Part shown: positions 44,909-52,984 of the stretch, piece by piece
Position numbering within the stretch: position 1 is the stretch's first letter
How the letters are laid out: every line of letters begins with the position of its first letter
Assembly: GCF_000285515.1 (NCBI RefSeq)
Contig: NZ_HE610957.1
Coordinates: forward strand, 1,665,151 to 1,729,150
DNA: 64,000 nt
Source of the DNA: Paenibacillus senegalensis JC66
Lineage (GTDB): Bacteria > Bacillota > Bacilli > Paenibacillales > NBRC-103111
Direction: 5' to 3'
Notes under the pieces: generated by a model
Told to the model about the DNA's origin: nothing
The model's input: only the letters and a program-made list of their open reading frames with translations
Databases searched by the model: none
Position numbers and translations under genes: made by a program

Positions 44909-45610
44909 CTACCACTCGATTCTTGTAAAATGCCGTATTCCTGCCAGCAAGATAATAACCCCCGTTACAGCTCCCGCCACAACCCATTGCCGGTGATCCG
45001 GAATTAACGGAGACGATAACGAGGGGTAAGCCCAGGGCAAAAGGTGCACCATCCCTGTATTGGATCTGGCAAGGAACAAGCTGGATATGGATCCGGCAAC
45101 ACCGAATCCGACCGGAATCGACTGGTTGGAACAAACCGTAGACAGCCAAACCTGTACAGCCATAAAACCGCCTGCCGCAAGCAGGCAATAAAGCTGCTGC
45201 CGGAGCATGAAATCCCATGGAACCGCCTCGTTCGAGGCCAGCATCCAGACTACCGCTGTACCGGCAATAATCAGCAGAACCTCCAAGGCCATCAGCAGGA
45301 ATACAACGATAAACTTCGCAATAAGGATGTTCCGTTTGGCAGCCGGGAGGGCCGCAAGCAGCTTCCAGCCTTTCGCCTCATGCTCGGTAGAAGCGGTTAC
45401 GCTGGCAAGAATGGTGATGCTGAGCATCAAAGTCAGCGAAAGGAAAAAATACTGGACGGCAAAAATAGAAAATACGCCACCGTCTCCTTCCCGATAATTG
45501 AAAAACCAAAGCCCGCCGACCATCAGAAGCAGGAAAAAAGCAGCCATAACGGGAAATACGATGCAAAATCTTCTCATTTTCAGCCATTCTATCTGTATCA
45601 GTTTAATCAT
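44909..45610 (-). CDS. ABC-2 type permease, LanE/BcrB-like (first)
   Basis: Membrane subunit of 233 aa with six predicted helices (MIKLIQIEWLKMRRFCIVFP). TEHEAKGWKLLAALPAAKRN is the cytoplasmic loop typical of the family. It overlaps the ATPase gene by 4 bp. The two permeases and the ATPase fit a LanFEG-type exporter that removes antimicrobial peptides from the membrane. Confidence 0.82.
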   Translation of the reverse strand: MIKLIQIEWLKMRRFCIVFPVMAAFFLLLMVGGLWFFNYREGDGGVFSIFAVQYFFLSLTLMLSITILASVTASTEHEAKGWKLLAALPAAKRNILIAKFIVVFLLMALEVLLIIAGTAVVWMLASNEAVPWDFMLRQQLYCLLAAGGFMAVQVWLSTVCSNQSIPVGFGVAGSISSLFLARSNTGMVHLLPWAYPSLSSPLIPDHRQWVVAGAVTGVIILLAGIRHFTRIEW

Positions 45611-46338
45611 AGGCTTCTCCCCTGCCCCGTCATCTCCAGGAAAATCCGTTCCAACGGCAGATCCCCGCCCTTTTCCTGCAGTGAAGCCAAGGTGTCTTGA
45701 TAGATTAACTGGCCTTCATGAATAATCCCCACATGCTCAGCGATTTGCTCAATCTCATGCAGAAGATGGCTGGATATAAGCACCGTCATCCCGAATTTCT
45801 CCGGAATACTCTTAATAAATGAACGAATTTCCTGAATGCCGGAAGGATCCAGCCCATTTGTAGGCTCATCCAAGATAAGCAATTTCGGACGATGCACGAT
45901 TGCCATCGCGATCCCCAGCCTTTGCTTCATCCCCAAAGAGTAATGCTTCACCTTCTTGTCAGCTTGATTCTCTAGACGGACCCATTCTAACGTCTCCATG
46001 ATCTGCGATTCTGACACATCCATTAATTTGGCGACAATCCTCAAATTCTGATATCCCGTTAAATGGCCGTAGTAGGAAGGCGACTCTATTAAAGCACCTA
46101 CCCGGCGCAAGATACGAGTGCGTTCCTGCGGAAACGGCCTGCCGAACACGCGGATACTGCCACGATCGGGCTTGATTAGTCCGAGAACCATCTTCATCGT
46201 TGTCGATTTTCCCGCTCCGTTCGCACCCAGAAAACCATATATCGAGCATTGGGGCACCTTTAAACTGACACCGTCTACTGCGCTATAATTTCCGTATGTT
46301 TTAGTCAAATCACTTGTTTCCAGCACATACTGTTCCAT
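45607..46338 (-). CDS. ABC transporter ATPase, LanF/BcrA-like
   Basis: ATP-binding subunit of 243 aa: Walker A GANGAGKST, signature YSLGMKQR (the SLGM variant of LSGG usual for lantibiotic and bacitracin exporters), Walker B LLILDEPTNGLDP and H-loop SSHLLHE. It follows the histidine kinase by 78 bp; that space holds a direct repeat likely bound by the response regulator. Ribosome site GAGGAAGG is very close to the ATG. Confidence 0.92.
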   Translation of the reverse strand: MEQYVLETSDLTKTYGNYSAVDGVSLKVPQCSIYGFLGANGAGKSTTMKMVLGLIKPDRGSIRVFGRPFPQERTRILRRVGALIESPSYYGHLTGYQNLRIVAKLMDVSESQIMETLEWVRLENQADKKVKHYSLGMKQRLGIAMAIVHRPKLLILDEPTNGLDPSGIQEIRSFIKSIPEKFGMTVLISSHLLHEIEQIAEHVGIIHEGQLIYQDTLASLQEKGGDLPLERIFLEMTGQGRSL

Positions 46339-46391
46339 TCCTTCCTCACCTCTTGCTATTGTTTCTTACCTTTTTACAATAGCGATTGAAA

Positions 46392-46409
46392 GTAAACGGA
46401 AGGTAAACG
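46392..46409. promoter_or_regulatory. GTAAACG direct repeat upstream of the LanFEG-like genes
   Basis: GTAAACG, 4 bp, GTAAACG: an exact direct repeat of 11-bp period, 54-71 bp before the ATPase start. This is the geometry bound by OmpR-family response regulators. Related copies precede the other ABC module (55469-55486) and its kinase (57683-57699). Confidence 0.65.
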
Positions 46410-46416
46410 AATTTAT

Positions 46417-47544
46417 TCACTCGCGCACAAGAGGCAGTTTTATCGTCAGCAGCGTACCCTGATTCGCGATGCTCTGTACGTCAATGACACCCTGGTGCTC
46501 TTCAACCAGCGCTTTCACCACAGCCAAGCCGATCCCATCGCCATCCGCCGCTTTCGTCACACCCAGGCCGATCCCACGGCCATCCGCGGCCTTCTTCTCA
46601 CCACGAACCCGATAGTCAAACACGTTCTGGATTATGGCAGAAGGAATGCCCACACCATTATCCGCCACGGTTATGTACACGTAATCTTTGACATCCAAGC
46701 GAACAGCAATTTCCGAATCCGGCGGATTATGAAGCACCGCATTAATGAGCAGATTTTGCATAACTCTCTTCAGCAATGTCGGATCAAAGTAATACTCATA
46801 GGCTGCCGCGCTTGTTTTAAAAGTAAAATGATAACACGCCGCCCTAGGATTGTTGGCCGCATCCAGGGTAACCTCGCGCAAAAACGAGACAAGATCGCGC
46901 CTTGTCTTTAGCGCAAGCGGCCGCGCTTGTTCGATTTGGAACGTATGAATCAGCCCCTCGATCTCGTCCGCTTTTTGCTTAATCAAATGCACAGCCTGAT
47001 TCCGTTCATCCTCGGTCAGCGAAATATCCCGACTGGTCATCAGATCCAGGTACCCTTTTATATACGAAAAAGGAGTTTTGAGATCGTGAGTTACGCCGGA
47101 TAGCCACTGTTCCTTAGCCTCATTTTCTCTTACGATTTCCCGACGATTCCGCTCGAGTGAAGCGGACAGCTCCTGCAGGCGAAGAACAATACCCTTAAAC
47201 GGGCTATAATACCATTTAATCTTCTGCTGCTTATTCCATAGAAAAGCAAACTGCTCAGTGTAAATATGACGGTCGTATTTCCCCTCCGATAATCCCTTGA
47301 GCCAACCGATCACCGCAAGCACCGGTTTACCGATGATTGTTCCCATCATATAGCTGTAGCAGCCGATAACGAGCAAGAGGACCAGTGCTTGATAGACTTT
47401 GATATTAACCTGCTTTAAAGCCGGTACGATCTCCATGGAAAAGATAACAATGACAACAACCAGCACAAAGCTGATAGAGATGACCGCTGCGGATGCTAAT
47501 AAAAAGAACAGCACCAGAAGCATGGAACGCTGAATCAACGTCAT
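46417..47544 (-). CDS. Sensor histidine kinase with duplicated G2 box
   Basis: Membrane kinase of 375 aa with two helices (about 8-36 and 51-72) joined by a very short outer loop, as in intramembrane-sensing kinases linked to antimicrobial-peptide exporters. The phosphoacceptor is His153 (SGVTHDLKTPFSY), the N box is NLLINAVLHN and G1 is DNGVGI. Residues 318-330 (KAADGRGIGLGVT) and 331-343 (KAADGDGIGLAVV) repeat the G2/ATP-lid segment in tandem; kinases normally have one. The gene overlaps the response regulator by 4 bp. Whether the insertion spoils ATP binding is not evident. Confidence 0.9.
   Translation of the reverse strand: MTLIQRSMLLVLFFLLASAAVISISFVLVVVIVIFSMEIVPALKQVNIKVYQALVLLLVIGCYSYMMGTIIGKPVLAVIGWLKGLSEGKYDRHIYTEQFAFLWNKQQKIKWYYSPFKGIVLRLQELSASLERNRREIVRENEAKEQWLSGVTHDLKTPFSYIKGYLDLMTSRDISLTEDERNQAVHLIKQKADEIEGLIHTFQIEQARPLALKTRRDLVSFLREVTLDAANNPRAACYHFTFKTSAAAYEYYFDPTLLKRVMQNLLINAVLHNPPDSEIAVRLDVKDYVYITVADNGVGIPSAIIQNVFDYRVRGEKKAADGRGIGLGVTKAADGDGIGLAVVKALVEEHQGVIDVQSIANQGTLLTIKLPLVRE
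46521..46598. repeat. Tandem 39-bp duplication inside the kinase gene
   Basis: Units 46521-46559 and 46560-46598 are about 80 percent identical and in frame, encoding the two successive G2-box copies. Divergence between the copies says the duplication is not recent or is under changing selection. Confidence 0.85.
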
Positions 47545-48248
47545 CTGGCCTTCCCTTCTTTTCTCACCAATTTGTATCCCAGACCTTTGATATTAACCAG
47601 ATACCTCGGATTCTTCGGGTCGGGCTCAATTTTCTTGCGCAGTCTGGAAATATGTATAACCACCGTTTTCTCATCTCCTCCTTGGAAAGGTTTCCAGACC
47701 TTTTCATACAGCTCGTTAGCCGTAAAAATCAGGTTGGCATGCTCGCACAAGAAGGTCAGCAATAAAAACTCCATCGGCGGGCACGGTACTTCCGCCCCTT
47801 CTACAAACAGTTGCCCGCTTTTTTTGTTCACAGAAAAATAACCGAAATCATAGACCGGTTTGGACACGGTCTGGATACGCTGCATTCTCTTTAAATGGAC
47901 TTGAACTCGGGCAGCTACTTCCGTAGGATTGAACGGTTTAGTTATGTAGTCGTCCGCTCCAAGCTCAAACCCTTTGATCTTGTGGACGTCTTGATTTTTG
48001 GCTGTTAAAAACAAGATAGGCGCTTCCGTAATGCTTCTCATCTTCCCGCATACATCAAACCCATCGCCATCCGGCAGCATGATGTCCAGGACGATTAAAG
48101 AGATGTCCCGCTGCAGAAGGATCTCCATCGCCTGCTGCGCTGTCGTTGCCGTCAATATATTTCCAATCCCATATTTCCTTAAAGTAAAGGCCACCATATC
48201 CAGGAGCCCCTGTTCATCATCAACCAGCAAAACCGCTGAATGTTCCAC
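47541..48248 (-). CDS. OmpR-family response regulator of the LanFEG-like module
   Basis: About 235 aa: receiver domain (VLLVDDEQGLLDMV, phosphoacceptor in LIVLDIMLPDGDG, Lys in ITKPFNP) and winged helix (EMKTVVIHISRLRKKIEPDP type; here DEKTVVIHISRLRKKIEPDP). GTG 48248 has GGGAG 8 nt upstream; GTG 48257 is also in frame. First gene of the operon regulator, kinase, ATPase, two permeases. Confidence 0.92.
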   Translation of the reverse strand: MEHSAVLLVDDEQGLLDMVAFTLRKYGIGNILTATTAQQAMEILLQRDISLIVLDIMLPDGDGFDVCGKMRSITEAPILFLTAKNQDVHKIKGFELGADDYITKPFNPTEVAARVQVHLKRMQRIQTVSKPVYDFGYFSVNKKSGQLFVEGAEVPCPPMEFLLLTFLCEHANLIFTANELYEKVWKPFQGGDEKTVVIHISRLRKKIEPDPKNPRYLVNIKGLGYKLVRKEGKAR

Positions 48249-48314
48249 GGCTGTCACTCCCGCTCGACTATCTTGATCTTTGCAAAAAAATATTTGCTCA
48301 GATTATACCATAGG

Positions 48315-48347
48315 AAAAAGGAGCCGCACCTAATTAGCAGCGACTCC
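48315..48347 (-). terminator. Terminator after arsC
   Basis: On the minus strand GGAGTCGC and GCGGCTCC pair over 8 bp (one G-U) with a 12-nt loop and TTTTT follows. Confidence 0.85.
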
Positions 48348-48358
48348 ATCTCTCTTCC

Positions 48359-48787
48359 CTATTTTCCTTCGACGGCAAAACGTTTGATGCGTGCTTCGAT
48401 CTCGTCTCGTACTCGCCGGAACACATCCCATCTCTCTTCTTCGGTCCCGGTTGCTTTGGCCGGGTCATCAAATCCCCAATGATAGCGTGTAATATGCGGA
48501 GGGGTAAGCGGGCATTTGTCATTGGCATCGCCGCAAAGGGTGATTACATAGTCGGCTCTGTGCAAAGTCTGCTGATCAATCACATCCGAGGTTTGTTGAG
48601 TGATGTCCATTCCCTTTTCCGCCATAGCTTTGATCGCATTTGGATTTAAACCATGCGCTTCAATACCCGCGCTGTATACTTCGTATTTGTCACCAAGATA
48701 ATGATGGCCGAAGCCCTCCGCCATTTGACTGCGGCAAGAATTACCCGTGCATAAAAAATACAAGACTTTTTTCTTCTTATTCGGCAT
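48359..48787 (-). CDS. arsC: Arsenate reductase, thioredoxin-coupled
   Basis: Cytosolic enzyme of 142 aa reducing arsenate to arsenite. The low-molecular-weight phosphatase loop CTGNSCRS holds the first catalytic Cys, and [10 protein letters not shown] the two Cys of the relay, as in the S. aureus/B. subtilis type. ATG 48787 has AGGAGG 7 nt upstream. Last gene of arsR-acr3-arsC. Confidence 0.96.
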   Translation of the reverse strand: MPNKKKKVLYFLCTGNSCRSQMAEGFGHHYLGDKYEVYSAGIEAHGLNPNAIKAMAEKGMDITQQTSDVIDQQTLHRADYVITLCGDANDKCPLTPPHITRYHWGFDDPAKATGTEEERWDVFRRVRDEIEARIKRFAVEGK

Positions 48788-48833
48788 GTGGATTCCTCCT
48801 AGTTCAGCATTTTGCATAAATCCCGGCGGGCTT

Positions 48834-49889
48834 TTAAGCCGCTTCTTTCGAAAAGTACTTTCGCTGAAAACGCAGTGCGACATTAACTAAGGCAATCATT
48901 ACAGGCACTTCCACCAGAGGCCCGATAACAGCAGCAAAGGCGGCTCCGGAATGAATGCCGAAAACACCGACGGCAACCGCAATGGCAAGCTCAAAATTAT
49001 TTCCTGATGCAGTAAAAGCTAGCGAAGAGCTGATTTTGTAATTCGCCCCTGCCTTTTTCGCCATGAAGAAAGAAATCAGGAACATGACGACAAAGTATAT
49101 CAGCAGCGGAATGGCAATCCGTACGACGTCGAGAGGCAATTGGATAATCATTTCCCCTTTGATCGAGAACATCACAACAATGGTAAACAGAAGTGCAATA
49201 AGTGTAATGGGACTGATCTTCGGAATAAAAACCTGTTCATACCAGGACCGCCCTTTGACCTTCACCAGCGTATAACGTGAAAGCATGCCCGCTATGAACG
49301 GTATGCCTAAATAGATAAGCACACTTTGGGCTACCTCAGCCATCGTGATATCTACGATCATGCCTTCCAAGCCAAACCAGCCCGGCAGAACAGTAATGAA
49401 CACATAAGCATAGACGGAGTAAAACAGCACTTGGAATATAGAGTTAAAGGCTACCAGCCCCGCCGCGTATTCGGTGTCACCTTTACACAAGTCGTTCCAG
49501 ACAATGACCATGGCGATACAGCGCGCAAGGCCGATCATAATTAATCCCACCATATATTCGGGGTAGCCCTGCAAAAAGATAATAGCCAATACGAACATGA
49601 GAATGGGACCAATCAGCCAGTTCTGCACAAGCGAAATAAGCAGCACCTTCCGGTTGCGGAAGACATGTCCGATTTCTTCATAACGTACCTTCGCCAGCGG
49701 CGGATACATCATGAGAATCAAACCAATGGCAATCGGAATCGAGGTCGTTCCCGCCTGAAATTCGTTCAACACCGCCGTAAATTCCGGCGAAACATATCCA
49801 ACGCCAACTCCAATCGCCATCGCAACAAAGATCCAAACCGTTAAATAACGATCTAGGAAAGACATTCGTTTGCCAACATGCTCCTTCAT
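48834..49889 (-). CDS. acr3: Arsenite efflux permease, ACR3 family
   Basis: Ten-helix membrane exporter, 351 aa. The conserved Cys in [15 protein letters not shown] is the residue essential for arsenite transport in ACR3 proteins, and [20 protein letters not shown] is the other family block. ATG 49889 has GGAG upstream; an in-frame codon at 49910 lies next to the arsR stop. Often labelled arsB, but it is of the ACR3, not the ArsB, family. Confidence 0.95.
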   Translation of the reverse strand: MKEHVGKRMSFLDRYLTVWIFVAMAIGVGVGYVSPEFTAVLNEFQAGTTSIPIAIGLILMMYPPLAKVRYEEIGHVFRNRKVLLISLVQNWLIGPILMFVLAIIFLQGYPEYMVGLIMIGLARCIAMVIVWNDLCKGDTEYAAGLVAFNSIFQVLFYSVYAYVFITVLPGWFGLEGMIVDITMAEVAQSVLIYLGIPFIAGMLSRYTLVKVKGRSWYEQVFIPKISPITLIALLFTIVVMFSIKGEMIIQLPLDVVRIAIPLLIYFVVMFLISFFMAKKAGANYKISSSLAFTASGNNFELAIAVAVGVFGIHSGAAFAAVIGPLVEVPVMIALVNVALRFQRKYFSKEAA

Positions 49890-49902
49890 TGTCCCCGCTC
49901 CT

Positions 49903-50226
49903 TCAATCACATGTGACGAGCAAGCCTTGCTGCTCCAATTTTTTCAGCTCATCCGATAGATCAGGAAGATTGGATAACGCTAACCCAACATCCTTTAACC
50001 GCTGCTCATTAATGGAATAAAATACCCATTGTCCTTTCCGCGTTTCTTTGACCAGTTCAACTGATTTGAGACGGCTAAGATGCCGGGAAATCGCCGGTTG
50101 GGAGATGTTAAATAGTGGTACAAATTCACACACACAACAATCACGCATGCTTAATAGCGAAATGATCTTCAGCCTTGTCGGGTCAGCAAGCGCTTTGAGA
50201 ACATCCGCTAATTTATCAAATTCCAT
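49903..50226 (-). CDS. arsR: ArsR family arsenite-responsive repressor
   Basis: Small winged-helix repressor, 107 aa. The metal site is Cys31-Val-Cys33 at the start of the recognition region (DCCVCEF), followed by [19 protein letters not shown] 50226 has GAGGAGGCG upstream; ATG 50253 in frame lies inside the operator palindrome and is unlikely. It should bind the long palindrome upstream and release on As(III). Confidence 0.94.
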   Translation of the reverse strand: MEFDKLADVLKALADPTRLKIISLLSMRDCCVCEFVPLFNISQPAISRHLSRLKSVELVKETRKGQWVFYSINEQRLKDVGLALSNLPDLSDELKKLEQQGLLVTCD

Positions 50227-50249
50227 CTTGAGCCTCGCCTCCTCAAGCA

Positions 50250-50285
50250 ACATAAATATATAACAATATTGTTATATATTTATGT
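50250..50285. promoter_or_regulatory. ars operator, 36-bp perfect palindrome
   Basis: A perfect inverted repeat of 18-bp arms centred at 50267/50268; the core is TATAACAATATTGTTATA. TTGACT on the minus strand just upstream (50290-50295 region) could be the -35. ArsR operators are usually 12-2-12 AT-rich palindromes, so this one is long. Confidence 0.85.
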
Positions 50286-50501
50286 AAAGTCAACTTTTTT
50301 TTATTTCATCCTGCTTGCATATTTATCCAGCTAGGAAAATTCAACCCGAGGATATGGTCTTACAGCTTTTGCCTCAGACATGATCTATGCTCGTAATCGG
50401 TACAAGGGCAAAGCAATAAAAACTAGCCTAAAGTTCCTTCCGGTGTAACAAAAGAAACAGGCTGCTGTACGATCACCTGTTATAATCCACATGCGAATTC
50501 G

Positions 50502-51140
50502 TCATTGCTGTCTTTGGAATGCAACCTTCAGCCCCAGTCCGATATAGATCATTCCGGCGAATTTGCTGCTTAAGCGGCTTAAACGGCCCGTCCATGACAT
50601 CCGCTTCAGCACTCCCTTCAGAGCAGAGACACTTAATACAATTCCTGTTGTATACATAACACTCAACACTACAAAGATGAAACCAAGGAGCAAAAATTGC
50701 GCAACGATTCCATCGCGTTCGTGATTAACAAATTGAGGCAAAAAAGCTAGAAAGAAGAGCGCCGTCTTCGGGTTAAGAACCTCAGCAGCTGCTGCCGAAA
50801 AGTAGGATTTTAGGGCGCCTGCCGATTCAACTTTTGGAAGTTGCGGTTCTGAAGGCTTGCTTATCATTTCGCGAATTCCCAGGTATAGTAAATATACCGC
50901 TCCCGCGTATTTGACAACATTGAAAGCGAGAGCTGAACTCATGAGTATGGCAGCAAGCCCTGCAGCGGCAAACAACGTATGAAGAAAATCCCCTGTTGCA
51001 ATACCAAGCCCTGTCATAATGCCTCCTTTGCGTCCGCTTTGAACGGTGCGGGTGATGGTAAGCAGAACGGCCGGACCCGGAATTAAAAATAGACCGATGA
51101 CGACGATAATATACGGAATTAAAGTTGAAAAATCGAGCAT
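50502..51140 (-). CDS. LysE family amino-acid exporter
   Basis: Membrane protein of 212 aa with six predicted helices. FLIPGPAVLLTITRTVQSGRKGG is the N-terminal family block (given here in full pattern as IPGPAVLLTI plus GRKGG), and AEVLNPKTALFFLAFLPQFV the second. AAGGAGG precedes ATG. It follows the nucleotidyltransferase-like gene by 22 bp, so both may be one transcript; functional link unclear. Confidence 0.92.
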   Translation of the reverse strand: MLDFSTLIPYIIVVIGLFLIPGPAVLLTITRTVQSGRKGGIMTGLGIATGDFLHTLFAAAGLAAILMSSALAFNVVKYAGAVYLLYLGIREMISKPSEPQLPKVESAGALKSYFSAAAAEVLNPKTALFFLAFLPQFVNHERDGIVAQFLLLGFIFVVLSVMYTTGIVLSVSALKGVLKRMSWTGRLSRLSSKFAGMIYIGLGLKVAFQRQQ

Positions 51141-51162
51141 TGCTTTTCCTCCTTCACGGCAT

Positions 51163-51762
51163 TCAAATGGATAGTTGGTTGCGGTTTTGCAGCCATCGCT
51201 CGAATTCAGCTGGTGTACGCACCTGATTGTCTAATACCGCCGTATAAATGTCAAAGCTTTTCACTTGTTTCCCATACTCGCTTCTTGTTGCCCAAACTGT
51301 TTTAATATGGAGAATAGAGATAACCGCTTCTTGAGTAAGAAGACCGGGCATTGTGCGAATATGCTGCAGATCAGGTTGTTTTTCAGGCTCATCAACGAAC
51401 CAAATATCCAGCTCCCATTTGCTTCCGCTTTTAGACTGGTAATTCAACCCGATATAATAGCCATCCGGATAAAGCGGATCAGTGTTCCAGCTGCCGGTAT
51501 CGTTTATGAATTTCAACTCCCGAACCCTAGAATTGTTCATCAATTGTGAAGCAATTCCGGAGATGGCAGCGATGTCCAGCTTGGGACAAACGACCGTCAA
51601 ATCGAGGTCTCTCCAAGTCATTAAACCAAGCGCCGCACTCCCTACTTTTACGGGCGTGCCGGCGGCTGTCAGCAATTGGGCAAGGTTCATTTCATCCGCC
51701 ACAGCATCAGCTTCAGCTTGCAGCTGCAGTTGACGGGCAAGCAGATCTTCCTGTCCTTCCAT
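51163..51762 (-). CDS. Nucleotidyltransferase-like protein, substrate unknown
   Basis: Cytosolic protein of 199 aa. GSAALGLMTWRDLDLTVVCP looks like the G-S-x(n)-D-x-D catalytic core of nucleotidyltransferases (Asp-Leu-Asp), and ELDIWFVDEPE supplies a third acidic position. AAAGGAG supports the ATG. Related small proteins in Bacilli are annotated only as nucleotidyltransferase-domain proteins; antibiotic modification is conceivable but not shown. Confidence 0.7.
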   Translation of the reverse strand: MEGQEDLLARQLQLQAEADAVADEMNLAQLLTAAGTPVKVGSAALGLMTWRDLDLTVVCPKLDIAAISGIASQLMNNSRVRELKFINDTGSWNTDPLYPDGYYIGLNYQSKSGSKWELDIWFVDEPEKQPDLQHIRTMPGLLTQEAVISILHIKTVWATRSEYGKQVKSFDIYTAVLDNQVRTPAEFERWLQNRNQLSI

Positions 51763-51905
51763 TGTTAGCTCCTTTCTTAATCGCGTTCATACGGATTCGC
51801 GTATGCTTTTTATCAGCCCTTAGGAAAATTTTAAACAACATACTTCCAAACATGATCTATCACCTTCAACTCCAGTATTGAAAACAGCCAAGGTTGGCGG
51901 GGTGC

Positions 51906-51947
51906 GAGGGCTTGTTGCCTGTTGTTGCCTGCGTATTGTACGAAATG
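51906..51947. repeat. Distant copy of the repeat flank found at 5-40
   Basis: GAGGGCTTGTTGCCT, a small GTTGTTGCCT duplication, then GCGTATTGTACGAAATG. Apart from the duplication and one base this equals 5-40, where it leads into the palindromic array. Here only the left half of the palindrome remains. It lies in the 325-bp divergent spacer between the nucleotidyltransferase-like gene and the alkylation-repair gene; nothing else is evident in that spacer. Confidence 0.75.
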
Positions 51948-52087
51948 ATTCCATAGACCGTCATGTCCGCGCAAAATGGGCCTTTCCATGCGCATTTAAC
52001 GAGAACCGCGGTTTGCAGCAATCTGTAAGAAATGTGAAAATCGTTAGTATGCTATACTGTTGCTCCAACGAAAGGAGTTTGGTTTCT

Positions 52088-52798
52088 ATGGACAATCTTA
52101 CCGCTGAACGCTTTATCCATGATTTACAGCAACATCAGAATGAAGCAGATATAGAAAAAATGCAGAAGTTTTTTAAAGGCTCTGATGAAAACACGAAGTG
52201 CTTAGGGCTAAACATGCGAACCGTGTTCGAAATTGCGAAGCAATTCATGAATATGTCTTTACCGGAAATCGAACGGCTCTTAGAAAGCGATTATTATGAA
52301 GTAAGAATGGGTGCCGTGAGCATTATGGATTTCCAGGCCAAGTCCAAAAAAATTTCCGAAGACCATAGACAGGCACTATACGAATTGTACCTCCGAAGGC
52401 ATGATCGAATCAACAATTGGGACTTCGTTGACCGGTCCGCTCCATCTGTAATCGGGATGTATTTGCTGGACAAACCGAAAGATAAGCTGTACGAATTGGC
52501 GCATTCCTCAAATATATGGGAACGCAGAACAGCTATCGTCAGTACATATAGCTTTATTAAGAACGGCAGTACGGAGGACACGTTTGCCATCGCTGAAATC
52601 CTGATAAACGATCACGAGGAACTAATCAACAAGGCGGTTGGCAGTTTTATTCGTGAAGCCGGCAAGAAAGCCGAGGAAAAGCTGAGGTCTTTTTTGGATA
52701 AACATGCCCGCACCATGCCCAGAATCACTTTAAGATATGCTATAGAGAAGCTTGACAAAAATACAAGGGAGTACTACTTGAATTTAAAAAACAATTAA
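52088..52798 (+). CDS. DNA alkylation repair protein, AlkD family
   Basis: HEAT-repeat DNA glycosylase, 236 aa, that removes N3- and N7-alkyl purines. IEKMQKFFKGSDENTKCLGL, NNWDFVDRSAPSVIG and WERRTAIVSTYSFI are the conserved blocks, including the Trp and Asp that face the DNA lesion. AAAGGAG stands about 10 nt before ATG 52088; the frame is open upstream but that part runs through a repeat and has no homology. Followed by a terminator. Confidence 0.9.
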   Translation: MDNLTAERFIHDLQQHQNEADIEKMQKFFKGSDENTKCLGLNMRTVFEIAKQFMNMSLPEIERLLESDYYEVRMGAVSIMDFQAKSKKISEDHRQALYELYLRRHDRINNWDFVDRSAPSVIGMYLLDKPKDKLYELAHSSNIWERRTAIVSTYSFIKNGSTEDTFAIAEILINDHEELINKAVGSFIREAGKKAEEKLRSFLDKHARTMPRITLRYAIEKLDKNTREYYLNLKNN

Positions 52799-52834
52799 GC
52801 GCCAAGGGCGCCATGGTAAATGAAGCTGAACTAG

Positions 52835-52872
52835 CAAACAGGCAACCCTGAAGATCATGGGCTGCCTGTTTG
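52835..52872. terminator. Terminator between alkylation-repair and ABC genes
   Basis: CAAACAGGCA and TGCCTGTTTG pair over 10 bp around an 18-nt interior. Its arms nearly equal those of the terminator at 58401-58436. Confidence 0.75.
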
Positions 52873-52984
52873 TGCATGGGCGTAACAGTATTTTCTAATG
52901 AAAATGAATTCACTGTTTCTAAGCTGCAATACAGTACTGCTTGATGCTGAAAGAGGCATTTCAGGCCCGAATCCATAACCCGGA

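Noticed and set aside
44162-48248. Complete lantibiotic biosynthesis cluster
   Set aside because: No precursor peptide, LanB/C/M or protease gene is visible on either side.
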